64,000 bases of DNA from Streptomyces sp. NBC_00557 (GCF_036345995.1 NZ_CP107796.1:5022001-5086000); one strand, 5' to 3'. Shown: positions 14,956-24,156, counted from the first letter of the stretch. The notes: a model not told the origin generated them from the sequence alone. Translations and numbers: made by a program.

Positions 14956-16386
14956 ATGAGTGCCCTTGAGTCCAGCGACGCCGATGTCCTGAAGCCCGTC
15001 GAGCAGGGCGACGGTGTGCTGGGGCGGGGCTATCGGGCGCTCAGTGTCGGGATCGTGTCCGTCGTGCTGCTGATCGCCTTCGAGGCGACCGCCGTCGGCA
15101 CCGCGATGCCGGTCGCGGCGCGGGAACTGGACGGCGTGGCGCAGTACGCGTTCGCCTTCTCCGGGTACTTCACCACCAGCCTGTTCGGCATGGTGCTGGC
15201 GGGCCAGTGGTCCGACCGGCGCGGCCCGCTCGGGGCGCTGACCACGGGGATCGGGGCCTTCGCGGCGGGGCTGGTCGTCGCCGGGACCGCGCAGGCCATG
15301 TGGGTGTTCATCCTCGGCCGGGCCGTGCAAGGGCTCGGCGGCGGGCTGGTCATCGTGGCGCTGTACGTCGTCGTCGGCCGCGCCTACCCGGAGCGGCTGC
15401 GACCCGCGATCATGGCGGCGTTCGCGGCCTCCTGGGTCGTCCCCTCCGTCGTCGGCCCGCTCGCCTCCGGCGCCGTCACCGAGCACCTCGGCTGGCGCTG
15501 GGTCTTCCTCGGCATCCCGGTCCTCGTCGTCCTCCCGCTCGCCCTCGCCCTGCCGCAGATACGGCGCAGGGCATCCGGCCCGGTCGACGAGCAGGCCGGC
15601 GCCGCCTCTTTCGACCGGCGGCGGATCCGGCTCGCCCTCGGCATCTCCGCCGGCGCCGGCCTGGTGCAGTACGCCGCGCAGGACCTGCGCCCCCTCTCCC
15701 TCCTGCCGGGCCTGGCCGGTGCCGCCCTGCTGGTGCCCGCCGTCCGCGGTCTTCTGCCGCCCGGCACCTGCCGGGCCGCCCGCGGCATGCCCTCCGTGGT
15801 GCTGCTGCGCGGGCTGGCCGCCGGTTCCTTCATCGCCGCCGAGTCCTTCGTGCCGCTGATGCTGGTCACCCAGCGCGGGCTCTCCCCGACGCTCGCCGGG
15901 TTCTCGCTGGCCGCGGGCGGCGGCTCCTGGGCGCTGGGCTCGTGGGTGCAGTCCCGGCAGCGCCTGCAGCCGTACCGGGAACGGCTGATGACCTTCGGCA
16001 TGCTGCTGGTCGCCGCCGCGATCACCGCCGCGCCGAGCGTGCTCGTGCACGCCGTGCCCGTGTGGACCGTCGCCGTCGCCTGGGGCTTCGGCTGCTTCGG
16101 CATGGGCCTGGTGATCTCCTCCACCGGCGTGCTGCTGTTCCAGCTGTCCGCCCCTGAGGAGGCCGGCGCCAACTCCGCCGCGCTCCAGATCTCCGACGCC
16201 CTCTCCAACGCGCTGCTGCTCGCCGCGACCGGCGCCGCGTTCGCCGCGCTGGGCGGCGGCAGCACGGCCGCCACGGCGACGGCGGCCGGGGGGTCCCGGC
16301 CCGCCGCCTTCGCCGCCGTGTTCCTGCCGATGGCGGGGGTGGCGCTGGCGGCGGCGTGGGTGACGCGACGGCTGCGGGCCCACTGA
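14956..16386 (+). CDS. MFS transporter, drug-efflux type
   Basis: 476 residues with 12-14 predicted membrane helices. The MFS motif A appears as LAGQWSDRRGPLGA after helix 2, and the drug-antiporter motif C region as WVVPSVVGPLASGAVTEHLG with GWRWVFLG, which points to the EmrB/QacA side of the family. Probably a proton-coupled exporter in the plasma membrane; the substrate cannot be read. ATG 14956 is used rather than GTG 14950 because of the -10-like box and absence of a ribosome site. Single gene, followed by an intergenic repeat field. Confidence 0.87.
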   Translation: MSALESSDADVLKPVEQGDGVLGRGYRALSVGIVSVVLLIAFEATAVGTAMPVAARELDGVAQYAFAFSGYFTTSLFGMVLAGQWSDRRGPLGALTTGIGAFAAGLVVAGTAQAMWVFILGRAVQGLGGGLVIVALYVVVGRAYPERLRPAIMAAFAASWVVPSVVGPLASGAVTEHLGWRWVFLGIPVLVVLPLALALPQIRRRASGPVDEQAGAASFDRRRIRLALGISAGAGLVQYAAQDLRPLSLLPGLAGAALLVPAVRGLLPPGTCRAARGMPSVVLLRGLAAGSFIAAESFVPLMLVTQRGLSPTLAGFSLAAGGGSWALGSWVQSRQRLQPYRERLMTFGMLLVAAAITAAPSVLVHAVPVWTVAVAWGFGCFGMGLVISSTGVLLFQLSAPEEAGANSAALQISDALSNALLLAATGAAFAALGGGSTAATATAAGGSRPAAFAAVFLPMAGVALAAAWVTRRLRAH

Positions 16387-16435
16387 CAGCCGGTACGAGT
16401 CCGGCACCGGCCGGCATGGTGCCTGCCGTCATCGG

Positions 16436-16590
16436 CCGTCATCGGCGGGCGTGGTGCTTGGCGCCGCCGGTCGTCATCGGTGGGCGTGGTGCTTGCCGCC
16501 GCCGGCCATCATCGGTGGGCGTGGTGCTTACCGTCACCGGCGTCATCGGCCGTCATCGGCGGGCACGGTGCCTGCCGCCACCCGCCGCCA
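16436..16590. repeat. 35-base degenerate tandem repeat, unit A
   Basis: Near-identical cores GTCATCGGYGGGCGTGGTGC begin at 16438, 16473, 16508 and (diverged) 16552, that is 35, 35 and 44 bases apart. The stretch is intergenic, between the MFS gene and the helicase gene. No Shine-Dalgarno site or signal peptide supports coding. Confidence 0.75.
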
Positions 16591-16657
16591 CCCTGCCTGC
16601 CGCCACCCGTCGCCTTCGTGCCTGCTGCCACTGGCCCCCGCCCTGCCCGCCGCCATC

Positions 16658-16800
16658 GGTCGGCAGCCGAACCGTGCCGGGTTCTGCCGCCATCCTCCCT
16701 GTCGTCACCGGCCGCCACCCTGCCCGCCGCTGCCGGTCGGCGGCCGAGCCGTGCCGGGTTCTGCTGCCATCCGGCGGCAGTCGAACCGCGCCGGGTGCGA
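16658..16800. repeat. Second intergenic repeat, unit B
   Basis: GGTCGGCAGCCGAACCGTGC at 16658 recurs as GGTCGGCGGCCGAGCCGTGC at 16735 with the following CGGGTTCTGCYGCCATCC, and partly at 16772 (GGCAGTCGAACCGCGCCGGG). With unit A it fills most of the 554-base gap 16387-16940. Confidence 0.7.
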
Positions 16801-16940
16801 GGGCGCCGTGCGAGGTGATGTGACCTCGGTCCCACCCACGAGCGACCCGGCCTCGTTCGCGCGTTGACACCGCCGGGCCGCCGGTAGGGTGGCCCGGTTG
16901 TCGTACGTAGCCGAGCCGCCGAGCCTCACAAACGGAGACC

Positions 16941-18731
16941 GTGACTACCACCACCGCTTCCTCCCACCACCTGTCGCCCGCCTTCCCCGGCCGCGCGCCC
17001 TGGGGTACCGCCAGCAAGCTGCGTGCCTGGCAGCAGGGGGCGATGGAGAAGTACATCCAGGAGCAGCCGCGCGACTTCCTCGCCGTGGCCACGCCCGGCG
17101 CCGGCAAGACGACCTTCGCGCTGACGCTCGCCTCCTGGCTGCTGCACCACCACGTCGTGCAGCAGGTGACCGTGGTCGCGCCGACCGAGCACCTGAAGAA
17201 GCAGTGGGCAGAGGCGGCCGGAAGAATAGGGATCAAACTCGATCCCGAGTACAGCGCGGGCCCGCTCGGCCGGGAGTACGACGGCGTCGCCGTCACCTAC
17301 GCCGGCGTCGGCGTGCGGCCCATGCTGCACCGCAACCGCGTCGAGCAGCGCAAGACGCTCGTCATCCTCGACGAGATCCACCACGCCGGTGACTCCAAGT
17401 CCTGGGGCGAGGCCTGCCTGGAGGCCTTCGAGCCCGCCACGCGCCGGCTCGCGCTGACCGGCACGCCGTTCCGCTCCGACACCAACCCCATCCCCTTCGT
17501 GACGTACGAGGAGGGACCGGACGGCATCCGGCGGTCCGCCGCCGACTACACCTACGGCTACGGCTCCGCCCTGGCGGACGGCGTCGTCCGGCCGGTCATC
17601 TTCCTCTCCTACAGCGGCAACATGCGCTGGCGCACGAAGGCCGGCGACGAGGTCGCCGCGCGGCTCGGCGAGCCGATGACCAAGGACGCGATCAGCCAGG
17701 CCTGGCGTACGGCGCTCGATCCGCGCGGCGACTGGATGCCCAGCGTGCTGCGCGCCGCCGACCAGCGGCTGACCGAGGTCAGGAAGGCCATCCCGGACGC
17801 CGGGGCGCTGGTCATCGCCTCCGACCAGGACTCGGCGCGTGCGTACGCCAAGCTGATCCGGGAGATCACCGGCACGAAGGCGACGCTCGTCCTCTCCGAC
17901 GACGCCGGCGCCTCGAAGCGGATCGACGAGTTCAGTGCGAGCGACGACCGGTGGATGGTCGCCGTGCGCATGGTGTCCGAGGGCGTCGACGTGCCCCGGC
18001 TCGCGGTGGGGGTCTACGCCACCACCATCTCCACCCCCCTGTTCTTCGCACAGGCCGTCGGGCGCTTCGTACGGTCCCGGCGGCGCGGCGAGACCGCGTC
18101 CGTGTTCCTGCCGACCGTGCCCGACCTGCTGACCTTCGCCAACGAGATGGAGAAGGAGCGGGACCACGCCCTGGACAAGCCGAAGAAGGAGGGCGAGGAG
18201 GACCCGTACGCCGAATCCGAGAAGGAGATGGAGGAGGCGAACAAGCAGCAGGACGAGGACACCGGCGAGCAGGACATGCTGCCCTTCGAGGCGCTGGAGT
18301 CCGACGCCGTCTTCGACCGGGTGCTCTACGACGGCGCCGAGTTCGGCATGCAGGCCCACCCGGGCAGCGAGGAGGAGCAGGACTACCTCGGCATTCCCGG
18401 CCTGCTGGAACCGGAGCAGGTGCAACTGCTGTTGCAGAAGCGGCAGGCCCGGCAGATCGCGCACAGCCGTAAGAAACCGGACAGTGAGGCCGACCTGCTG
18501 GAGCTGCCGGCCGAGCGGCGGCCGGTGGTCACGCACAAGGAGATGATGGAGCTGCGCAAGCGGCTGAACACCCTGGTCAGTGCGTACGTCCACCAGAGCG
18601 GCAAGCCGCACGGCGTGATCCACACCGAGCTGCGGCGGGTGTGCGGGGGACCGCCCAGCGCGGAGGCGACGGCGGGGCAGCTGCGGCAGCGGATCGCCAA
18701 GGTGCAGGAGTGGGCGACCCGCATGAGGTGA
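16941..18731 (+). CDS. DEAD/DEAH-box helicase (SF2), restriction-type
   Basis: 596 residues. ATP-dependent nucleic-acid translocase. Walker A TPGAGKT at 51-57, Walker B/DEAH variant DEIHH at 144-148, motif III TGTPFR at 173-178, and motif VI QAVGRFVRSRR at about 371. The C-terminal domain carries a highly acidic Glu/Lys segment (about 405-440). This actinobacterial group is usually labelled DNA-repair or ResIII-like helicase, but the role is unproven. GTG 16941 has CGGAGA seven bases upstream. Single gene, followed by a strong hairpin. Confidence 0.87.
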   Translation: MTTTTASSHHLSPAFPGRAPWGTASKLRAWQQGAMEKYIQEQPRDFLAVATPGAGKTTFALTLASWLLHHHVVQQVTVVAPTEHLKKQWAEAAGRIGIKLDPEYSAGPLGREYDGVAVTYAGVGVRPMLHRNRVEQRKTLVILDEIHHAGDSKSWGEACLEAFEPATRRLALTGTPFRSDTNPIPFVTYEEGPDGIRRSAADYTYGYGSALADGVVRPVIFLSYSGNMRWRTKAGDEVAARLGEPMTKDAISQAWRTALDPRGDWMPSVLRAADQRLTEVRKAIPDAGALVIASDQDSARAYAKLIREITGTKATLVLSDDAGASKRIDEFSASDDRWMVAVRMVSEGVDVPRLAVGVYATTISTPLFFAQAVGRFVRSRRRGETASVFLPTVPDLLTFANEMEKERDHALDKPKKEGEEDPYAESEKEMEEANKQQDEDTGEQDMLPFEALESDAVFDRVLYDGAEFGMQAHPGSEEEQDYLGIPGLLEPEQVQLLLQKRQARQIAHSRKKPDSEADLLELPAERRPVVTHKEMMELRKRLNTLVSAYVHQSGKPHGVIHTELRRVCGGPPSAEATAGQLRQRIAKVQEWATRMR

Positions 18732-18764
18732 GCCGGCCGGCAGGTGGCGGGGCCGTACCCGGGA

Positions 18765-18798
18765 CCCCCAGGGACTGGCGCGTGTCAGTTCCTGGGGG
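18765..18798 (+). terminator. Terminator after helicase gene
   Basis: CCCCCAGGGACTG pairs with CAGTTCCTGGGGG (13 pairs, one G-U) around an 8-base loop, 33 bases past the stop. The remaining bases up to 19071 hold no gene that I can see. Confidence 0.75.
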
Positions 18799-19071
18799 CC
18801 GTGCGTTTCCGGACGAATGACAGCAGGCCGGATCTCGGCTTGACCGGATTCTGGACGGAGGCTTCCGCTCAGCGAACCTGCTTCGCTACTGTCCCGCTAC
18901 GCACACGCCCCGTGGCAGCGCCGCCGCGGAGCGCAGCCGTGAAGCGACATGGCCCGGAGCCGCTGGGCCGTTCTGCCGATCGGCGGCCTCTGAAGCGCGT
19001 CGCCGACGGGACTCGGTGACGCATCCGCCGCTCAGGGGGCCGTCGACCTCACCACCAAAGGAGTGGGCGTC

Positions 19072-19713
19072 GTGACCGCGGAGACCTCTCAGACGCTCGA
19101 TCGGGGACTGCGCGTCCTCAAGCTGCTGGCCGACACCGACCATGGGCTGACCGTCACCGAGTTGTCCACGAAACTGGGCGTGAACCGTACCGTGGTGTAC
19201 CGGTTGCTCGCCACCCTGGAGCAACACGCGCTCGTACGCCGGGACTTGGGCGGGCGCGCACGGGTCGGGCTGGGGGTGCTGCGGCTCGGCCGGCAGGTGC
19301 ATCCGCTGGTACGGGAGGCCGCGCTGCCCGCGCTGCGCTCGCTCGCCGAGGACATCGGGGCGACCGCGCATCTGACGCTGGTGGACGGGACGGAGGCGCT
19401 GGCCGTCGCCGTGGTCGAACCGACGTGGACCGACTATCACGTGGCGTACCGGGCCGGGTTCCGGCATCCGCTGGACCGGGGCGCGGCGGGCAAGGCGATC
19501 CTGTCCGCGCGGCAGTCTCCGGCCGCGGACCCCGGGTACACCCTCACGCACGGCGAACTGGAGGCCGGGGCGAGCGGGGCGGCCGCGCCGCTGATCGGGG
19601 TCACCGGCGTCGAGGGCAGCGTGGGCGTCGTCATGCTGGCGGACTCCGTACCGGAACGGGTGGGGCCGAGGGTGGTGGAGGCGGCGAAGGAGGTCGCCGA
19701 GGCCCTGCGCTGA
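19072..19713 (+). CDS. IclR-family transcriptional regulator
   Basis: 213 residues. The winged helix is at about 10-70 (LTVTELSTKLGVNRTVVYRLLATLEQ); the effector domain follows with ADPGYTLTHGELEAG and GSVGVVMLADSV. GTG 19072 has AAAGGAG eight bases upstream. IclR proteins bind small catabolites and control neighbouring uptake or degradation genes; the next gene is an amino-acid permease in the same direction, so it may control the D-amino-acid locus, as an alternative to the PucR regulator there. The last codons (AEALR-stop) are the first unit of a 35-base tandem repeat. Confidence 0.85.
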   Translation: MTAETSQTLDRGLRVLKLLADTDHGLTVTELSTKLGVNRTVVYRLLATLEQHALVRRDLGGRARVGLGVLRLGRQVHPLVREAALPALRSLAEDIGATAHLTLVDGTEALAVAVVEPTWTDYHVAYRAGFRHPLDRGAAGKAILSARQSPAADPGYTLTHGELEAGASGAAAPLIGVTGVEGSVGVVMLADSVPERVGPRVVEAAKEVAEALR

Positions 19714-19834
19714 CGCCGGCCGCGCCGAAAGCCGAGGCGCTGCGCTGACGCCGGCCGCGCCGAAAGCCGACGCCCTGCGCTGACACCGGCCGCGCCGAAA
19801 GCCGAGGCCCTGCGCTGACACCGGCCGCGCCGAG
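19696..19834. repeat. 35-base tandem repeat growing from the iclR 3' end
   Basis: Units start at 19711, 19746, 19781 and (partial) 19816, exactly 35 bases apart, each with TGACRCCGGCCGCGCCGA and ending GCCGAGGCSCTGCGC. The codons for AEALR and the stop of the regulator gene are duplicated with each unit. Nearly identical copies point to recent slippage. Confidence 0.85.
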
Positions 19835-19860
19835 GGTGTGCCCGCTCGCCCCGGGCGCCC

Positions 19861-19907
19861 CCGAAGGGTCCTTCGGTCACAGAGGGCCCCTTTGGCCATC
19901 CGGCCAA
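19861..19907. promoter_or_regulatory. Two perfect inverted repeats before the permease
   Basis: CCGAAGG-GT-CCTTCGG at 19861-19876 and TTGGCC-ATCC-GGCCAA at 19892-19907. They lie between the tandem repeat and the permease start at 20005. They could be operators for the amino-acid locus or terminators of the iclR gene; nothing decides between these. Confidence 0.4.
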
Positions 19908-20004
19908 TCGGCGGCCCCTACCTCTGGCCGATCCGCGCACCCCGCCGCCCCGCACCCTCCGCATCATCAGGGGTCAACAGCCCCGAGGCGGAGGGAAGAT
20001 CGCG

Positions 20005-21471
20005 GTGGACACAGTGGACAGCCGGCCGGAGGCCGCAGCGCCGAGAACCCGGACACACAGCCTCACCCGGCGCCTGCCGGTGCGGCATCTCGTCGGCGAG
20101 GCCGCCGGCAGCCCGCTGAAGCGGACCATGGGCGTGGCCCAGCTGACGCTGCTCAGCGTGGGAGCCACCCTCGGCACGGGCATCTTCGTGGTGCTCGGGC
20201 AGGCCGTGCCGGAGGCGGGACCGGCGATCGTCGTCTCCTTCGTCCTGGCCGGCGTCACCGCCCTGTTCTCGGCGCTGTCGTACGCGGAGCTGGCCGGCAT
20301 GATCCCCGGCTCGGGGTCCTCCTACAGCTACGCCTACGCCACCCTCGGCGAACTGGTCGCCTGGGTGTGCGGCTGGTGTCTCATCCTGGAGTACGGGGTG
20401 TCGGTCGCCGCCGTGGCCGTGGGCTGGGGGCAGTACGTCAACGAGCTGCTCCAGCTCACCTTCGGGGTGGCCCTGCCCGACTCGCTCAGCGCGCCGCCCG
20501 GCGCCGGGGGCACCCTGAACATCCCGGCCGCCCTCATCGTCGTCCTCGCGATGGTCGTCCTGCTGCGCGGCGCCAAGGAGAGCGCCGTCGCCAACACGAT
20601 CATGGTCGCCGTCAAGATCGCCGCCCTCGTGCTGTTCTGCGCCGTCGCCTTCACCGCCTTCCGCGCCGGGAACTTCCACCCCCTCTTCCCGCTCGGCGCC
20701 GCCGGCATGAGCGCCGGAGCGGCCTCCCTGTTCTTCTCCTACATCGGGTTCGACGCCGCCTCCACCGCGGGCGAGGAGGCCCGCGATCCGCAGCGGGACC
20801 TGCCGCGGGCCATCATCCTGTCGCTCGTCCTCGTCACCGCCCTGTACGTCCTCGTCGCGGTCGCCGCGCTCGGCGCCATGCCGTGGAAGCAGTTCGCGGG
20901 CACCGAGGCCACGCTCAGCGAGGTGCTGGTGCGGTCCGTCGGCGGCGGGAACCTGTGGCCGATCCTGCTGTCCGTCGGCGCGGTCGTCGCCACCACCAGC
21001 GTGGTGCTCACCGTGCAGTACGGGCAGATCCGCATCCTGTTCGCCATGGCCCGGGACGGGCTCGTGCCGCCGCTGTTCGCCAAGGTGCACCCGCGCACCG
21101 GGGTGCCCCGCGCCAACACCGTGATCGTCTCGGCGTTCATCGCGGTCCTCGCCGCCCTCGTGCCGCTCGGCAGCCTCGCCGACGCCACCAGCATCGGCAC
21201 CCTCTTCGCGTTCATGCTGGTCAACCTGGCCGTTGTCATCCTGCGCCGGCGCAGCCCCGAGGCCCCGCGCTCCTTCCGGGTGCCGTTCTCGCCCGTCACG
21301 CCGCTGCTCGGCGTCGGCTTCTGCGTCTACATGCTCGGCAGCCTGGGCGCCGGCACCTGGATCGCGTTCGGCGCGTGGATGGCCGCCGGACTCGTGATCT
21401 ACGGCCTCTACGGCATCCGGCACTCCCGGCTCGCCCTGCTCCGGCCCGACCTCCAGGAAGACCCCGCATGA
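20005..21471 (+). CDS. Amino-acid permease (APC superfamily, cationic/YfnA type)
   Basis: 488 residues with 12 predicted helices. The family signature in helix 1, VGATLGTGIFVVLGQAVPEAGPA, is present, as is the helix 6 SYIGFDAASTAGEEARDPQRDLP. It imports an amino acid by proton symport or exchange; the substrate is not readable. GTG 20005 has GGAGGGAAG eight bases upstream. Its stop overlaps the ATG of the M20 desuccinylase (ATGA), so the two are translationally coupled, which ties the imported substrate to the succinyl-amino-acid pathway proposed for this locus. Confidence 0.88.
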   Translation: MDTVDSRPEAAAPRTRTHSLTRRLPVRHLVGEAAGSPLKRTMGVAQLTLLSVGATLGTGIFVVLGQAVPEAGPAIVVSFVLAGVTALFSALSYAELAGMIPGSGSSYSYAYATLGELVAWVCGWCLILEYGVSVAAVAVGWGQYVNELLQLTFGVALPDSLSAPPGAGGTLNIPAALIVVLAMVVLLRGAKESAVANTIMVAVKIAALVLFCAVAFTAFRAGNFHPLFPLGAAGMSAGAASLFFSYIGFDAASTAGEEARDPQRDLPRAIILSLVLVTALYVLVAVAALGAMPWKQFAGTEATLSEVLVRSVGGGNLWPILLSVGAVVATTSVVLTVQYGQIRILFAMARDGLVPPLFAKVHPRTGVPRANTVIVSAFIAVLAALVPLGSLADATSIGTLFAFMLVNLAVVILRRRSPEAPRSFRVPFSPVTPLLGVGFCVYMLGSLGAGTWIAFGAWMAAGLVIYGLYGIRHSRLALLRPDLQEDPA

Positions 21472-22613
21472 CCCGCCTCGACCTCACCGCCGACGTCGTC
21501 GACCTCACCCGCGCCCTGGTCGACCTGCCCTCCGAGAGCGGGCAGGAGGCGGAGATCGCGGACGCCGTCGAGCACGCCCTGCGCGCCCTGCCGCATCTCA
21601 CCGTCGACCGGGTCGGCAACTCCGTCGTCGCCCGCACCCGGCTCGGCCGCGGCGAACGCGCCCTGATCGCCGGGCACCTGGACACCGTCCCGGCGGCGGG
21701 CAACCTGCCCTCCCGGCTCGCGGACGGCCGCGTGCACGGGCTCGGCGCCTGCGACATGAAGGGCGGGGTGGCGGTCGCCCTGCGGCTGGCGGCCACCGTG
21801 ACCGCGCCGGTGCGCGACGTCAGTTACGTCTTCTACGAGTGCGAGGAGGTGGAGGGGGCCCGCAACGGGCTCGCCCGCATCGGCGCCGAGCGGCCGGAAC
21901 TGCTTCAGGACGCCGGGCTCGCCCTCCTCATGGAGCCCTCCGACGCCGGTGTGGAGGCCGGCTGCCAGGGCATCCTCACCGCCGACATCGTGGTCGGGGG
22001 CGCCCGCGCCCACACCGCCCGCGCCTGGCAGGGCGTCAACGCCGCGCACAAGGCCGGCCGGGTGCTGCAGCGGCTCGACGCGCACCGGCCGGAGCGCGTC
22101 GTGGTCGACGGGCTGGAGTACCGGGAGGGACTGAGCGCCGTCGCCGTACGGGCCGGGGTCGCCGGGAACGTCGTACCCGACGAGTGCGTGGTCACCGTCA
22201 ACTGCCGCTTCGCGCCGAGCCGCTCACCGAAGGAGGCGGAGGCGTACGTGCGCGGGCTCTTCCCGGAGTACGAGGTCCGGGTCACGGAGGTCGTCGGCGG
22301 GGCCCTGCCGCACCTCGACCGGGTCGGCGCCCTGGCCGCCGCGCTCGGCGCCGAGCCGCGGCCCAAGCTGGGCTGGACGGACGTCGCCCGGTTCGCCGCG
22401 CTGGGCGTGCCCGCGCTCAACTACGGCCCCGGCGACCCCTCCCTCGCCCACACGCCGGGGGAGTACGTGCCCGTCGAGCATCTTCGGCGCTGTGAGGCGC
22501 GGCTCAGGGCGTGGCTGAGCCGAGCCCTGCCAGCACCCTCAACTGAAGCCAGAGCACCAGCCGTTCGTCCGGGTCATCCAGGTCGACCCCGACCTGCTGC
22601 TGGAGCTGCCTGA
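21468..22613 (+). CDS. M20-family desuccinylase/deacylase (DapE-like)
   Basis: 381 residues. Zinc aminoacylase fold: HLDTVPAAG with GACDMKGG, the metal-bridging/base Glu pair in YECEEVEG, MEPSDAGVEAG and the final metal His in LAHTPGEYVP. The dimer domain carries the inserted segment between about 170 and 285. In this setting it most likely removes succinate from N-succinyl-L-amino acids, rather than serving the lysine pathway; a true DapE role cannot be excluded. ATG 21468 overlaps the permease stop. The 3' end runs 110 bases into the convergent PucR gene; the tail after about residue 345 is Pro/Ala-rich. Confidence 0.85.
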   Translation: MTRLDLTADVVDLTRALVDLPSESGQEAEIADAVEHALRALPHLTVDRVGNSVVARTRLGRGERALIAGHLDTVPAAGNLPSRLADGRVHGLGACDMKGGVAVALRLAATVTAPVRDVSYVFYECEEVEGARNGLARIGAERPELLQDAGLALLMEPSDAGVEAGCQGILTADIVVGGARAHTARAWQGVNAAHKAGRVLQRLDAHRPERVVVDGLEYREGLSAVAVRAGVAGNVVPDECVVTVNCRFAPSRSPKEAEAYVRGLFPEYEVRVTEVVGGALPHLDRVGALAAALGAEPRPKLGWTDVARFAALGVPALNYGPGDPSLAHTPGEYVPVEHLRRCEARLRAWLSRALPAPSTEARAPAVRPGHPGRPRPAAGAA

Positions 22614-24054
22614 GGCGGTAGCGGCAGGTGTTGGGGTGCACGGCGAGAAGCCTGGCCGCGCCCGCCATGTCACAGCCCGCGTCGAACCAGCAGACCAGTG
22701 TGCGGGCGTACTCCGTGCCGTGCTCGGCGTCGTACGCCAGCACCCGCCGCCACGCGCCCGCCTTCAATTCCCGCCGCTCGCCCATCACTTCGGCCAGCCG
22801 CAGCAGCACCACCCGGGCCCGGACCTCGTCCACCGCGGCCACCGGCAGCTCCGCGTCCAGCACCCGCAGCACCAGGTCCGCGTCCGCCCGCGAGTCCGCC
22901 AGGCCCGCCGCGTCCGGCACCACCTCGCCGAGCGCCGCCCGCACCGGCGCCCGCAGCGCCTGCCCGGCCCGCGCCACGATGTCCTCGGCCAGCCGCCGGT
23001 GCCGCTCGCCGGGCCCGGGCAGCACCGCGTACACCACCCCGTCCACCAGCACCCCGGCGTGCCTCCCGTAGCGCGCCTCGCAGCTCAGCCTCACGGCGTC
23101 CAGGAGGCGCAGCGCGGTGCGCTCGGCGTCGGGGACGTTCGCGGCGGAGTCGAGCACGAAGGCCGCGACCCGGGCGGGCCCGGTGACGCCGAGCCGTTCG
23201 GCGGCCGTCGCCGGGTCCGGGGCCGTGCCGTCCAGCAGGCGGCGCAGCAGTTCGCTGCCCCGGTGCCGGGCCAGTTCCCGGGCGGCGCGCGCCCGCAGCA
23301 GGAGCAGGGCGGCGGTGGAGGCGCCCTGGGCGAGGGTGTCCTCGGCGTCGTCGGCGAGCGAGCCGCCGTCGATCACCCAGACCGAGCCGAGCGTCTCGCC
23401 GCCCGCCCGCACCGGCATGGCGAGGCGGGGCAGGTCGCCGTCGGACAGCGCGGGCAGCCGGAGCGGCCGGTCGGCGGCGAACAGCCGGCGGTACTGCTCG
23501 GTGTTCTCCGCGCTGGGCGGCACCTGCCGGCCGAGGATGCCCTGCCGGCGGTCCTCGTCCACCGGCTGACCGGGGACCGTGGAGTAGGCGAGGATGCGCT
23601 GCCGGGGATCCTCGATGGCGGTGGCGCCGCCGGTCGCCGTGGCGATCGCGTCGGCCAGCGCGAACAGATCACCGAGGCCGCCGTCGGCCGGCGCGGCGGG
23701 CCCCGCGGCGAGGGCCGAGGCCAGCAGCAGGTGCACATGGTGCCAGGCCGCGTCCTCGGCGACCGACAGCAGCGCCACGCCGTGCGCCTCCGCCTCGCCG
23801 GCCGGGCCGCCGGCGCCGCGCACCACCACCCCGGTCAGCTCCGCCTCGGCCGCCGCCCGCAGCAGCGGGCCCGCCTCGGCCGCCGGTACGCCGACCGCCA
23901 GCAGCAGCGCGCCGGGCAGCCGGGGCAGCGGGAGCCGGCCGTCGTACAGCACCGCCTCGGTGACCGGTACGGCCTGCCCGGCGGGCGCCGTGTGCAGGCG
24001 CAGCGCGGGACCGCCGACGACGTCCAGGAGGTCACCGAGGGTGCAGGCGTCCAT
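22504..24054 (-). CDS. PucR-family transcriptional regulator
   Basis: 516 residues. N-terminal PucR sensor-like domain (about 1-150), GAF-like middle, and a C-terminal HTH_30 (MAGAARLLAVHPNTCRYRLRQLQQQVG, residues about 465-490). PucR-type proteins activate amino-acid, purine or gamma-aminobutyrate catabolic genes in response to their substrate. ATG 24054 is preceded by an AGGGACG-like site on its strand; the longer frame to 24807 is antisense to the GNAT gene. Lies between the M20 and GNAT genes and is the natural regulator of the pathway. 102 bases separate it from the divergent GNAT gene. Confidence 0.85.
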   Translation of the reverse strand: MDACTLGDLLDVVGGPALRLHTAPAGQAVPVTEAVLYDGRLPLPRLPGALLLAVGVPAAEAGPLLRAAAEAELTGVVVRGAGGPAGEAEAHGVALLSVAEDAAWHHVHLLLASALAAGPAAPADGGLGDLFALADAIATATGGATAIEDPRQRILAYSTVPGQPVDEDRRQGILGRQVPPSAENTEQYRRLFAADRPLRLPALSDGDLPRLAMPVRAGGETLGSVWVIDGGSLADDAEDTLAQGASTAALLLLRARAARELARHRGSELLRRLLDGTAPDPATAAERLGVTGPARVAAFVLDSAANVPDAERTALRLLDAVRLSCEARYGRHAGVLVDGVVYAVLPGPGERHRRLAEDIVARAGQALRAPVRAALGEVVPDAAGLADSRADADLVLRVLDAELPVAAVDEVRARVVLLRLAEVMGERRELKAGAWRRVLAYDAEHGTEYARTLVCWFDAGCDMAGAARLLAVHPNTCRYRLRQLQQQVGVDLDDPDERLVLWLQLRVLAGLGSATP

Positions 24055-24156
24055 GAGCGTCCCTGAGCAGGCTGTTGGCGGATGGTGAAACGAACGTACC
24101 CTTCCGTTGGCCGCTCGCACAACATATGCCGGGCCCATTCCTCCGAGACTCGTGGC

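Noticed and set aside
16436..16800. CRISPR array
   Set aside because: Units are degenerate and adjacent, no unique spacers of constant length, and no cas genes.
19696..19834. CRISPR or attachment site
   Set aside because: Pure tandem units with no spacers, and no integrase; the pattern fits slippage.
19836..21467. N-terminal extension of the M20 protein in the long open frame from 19836
   Set aside because: It is Arg/Gly-rich antisense-like sequence over the permease gene; ATG 21468 overlaps the permease stop and gives the family N-terminus.
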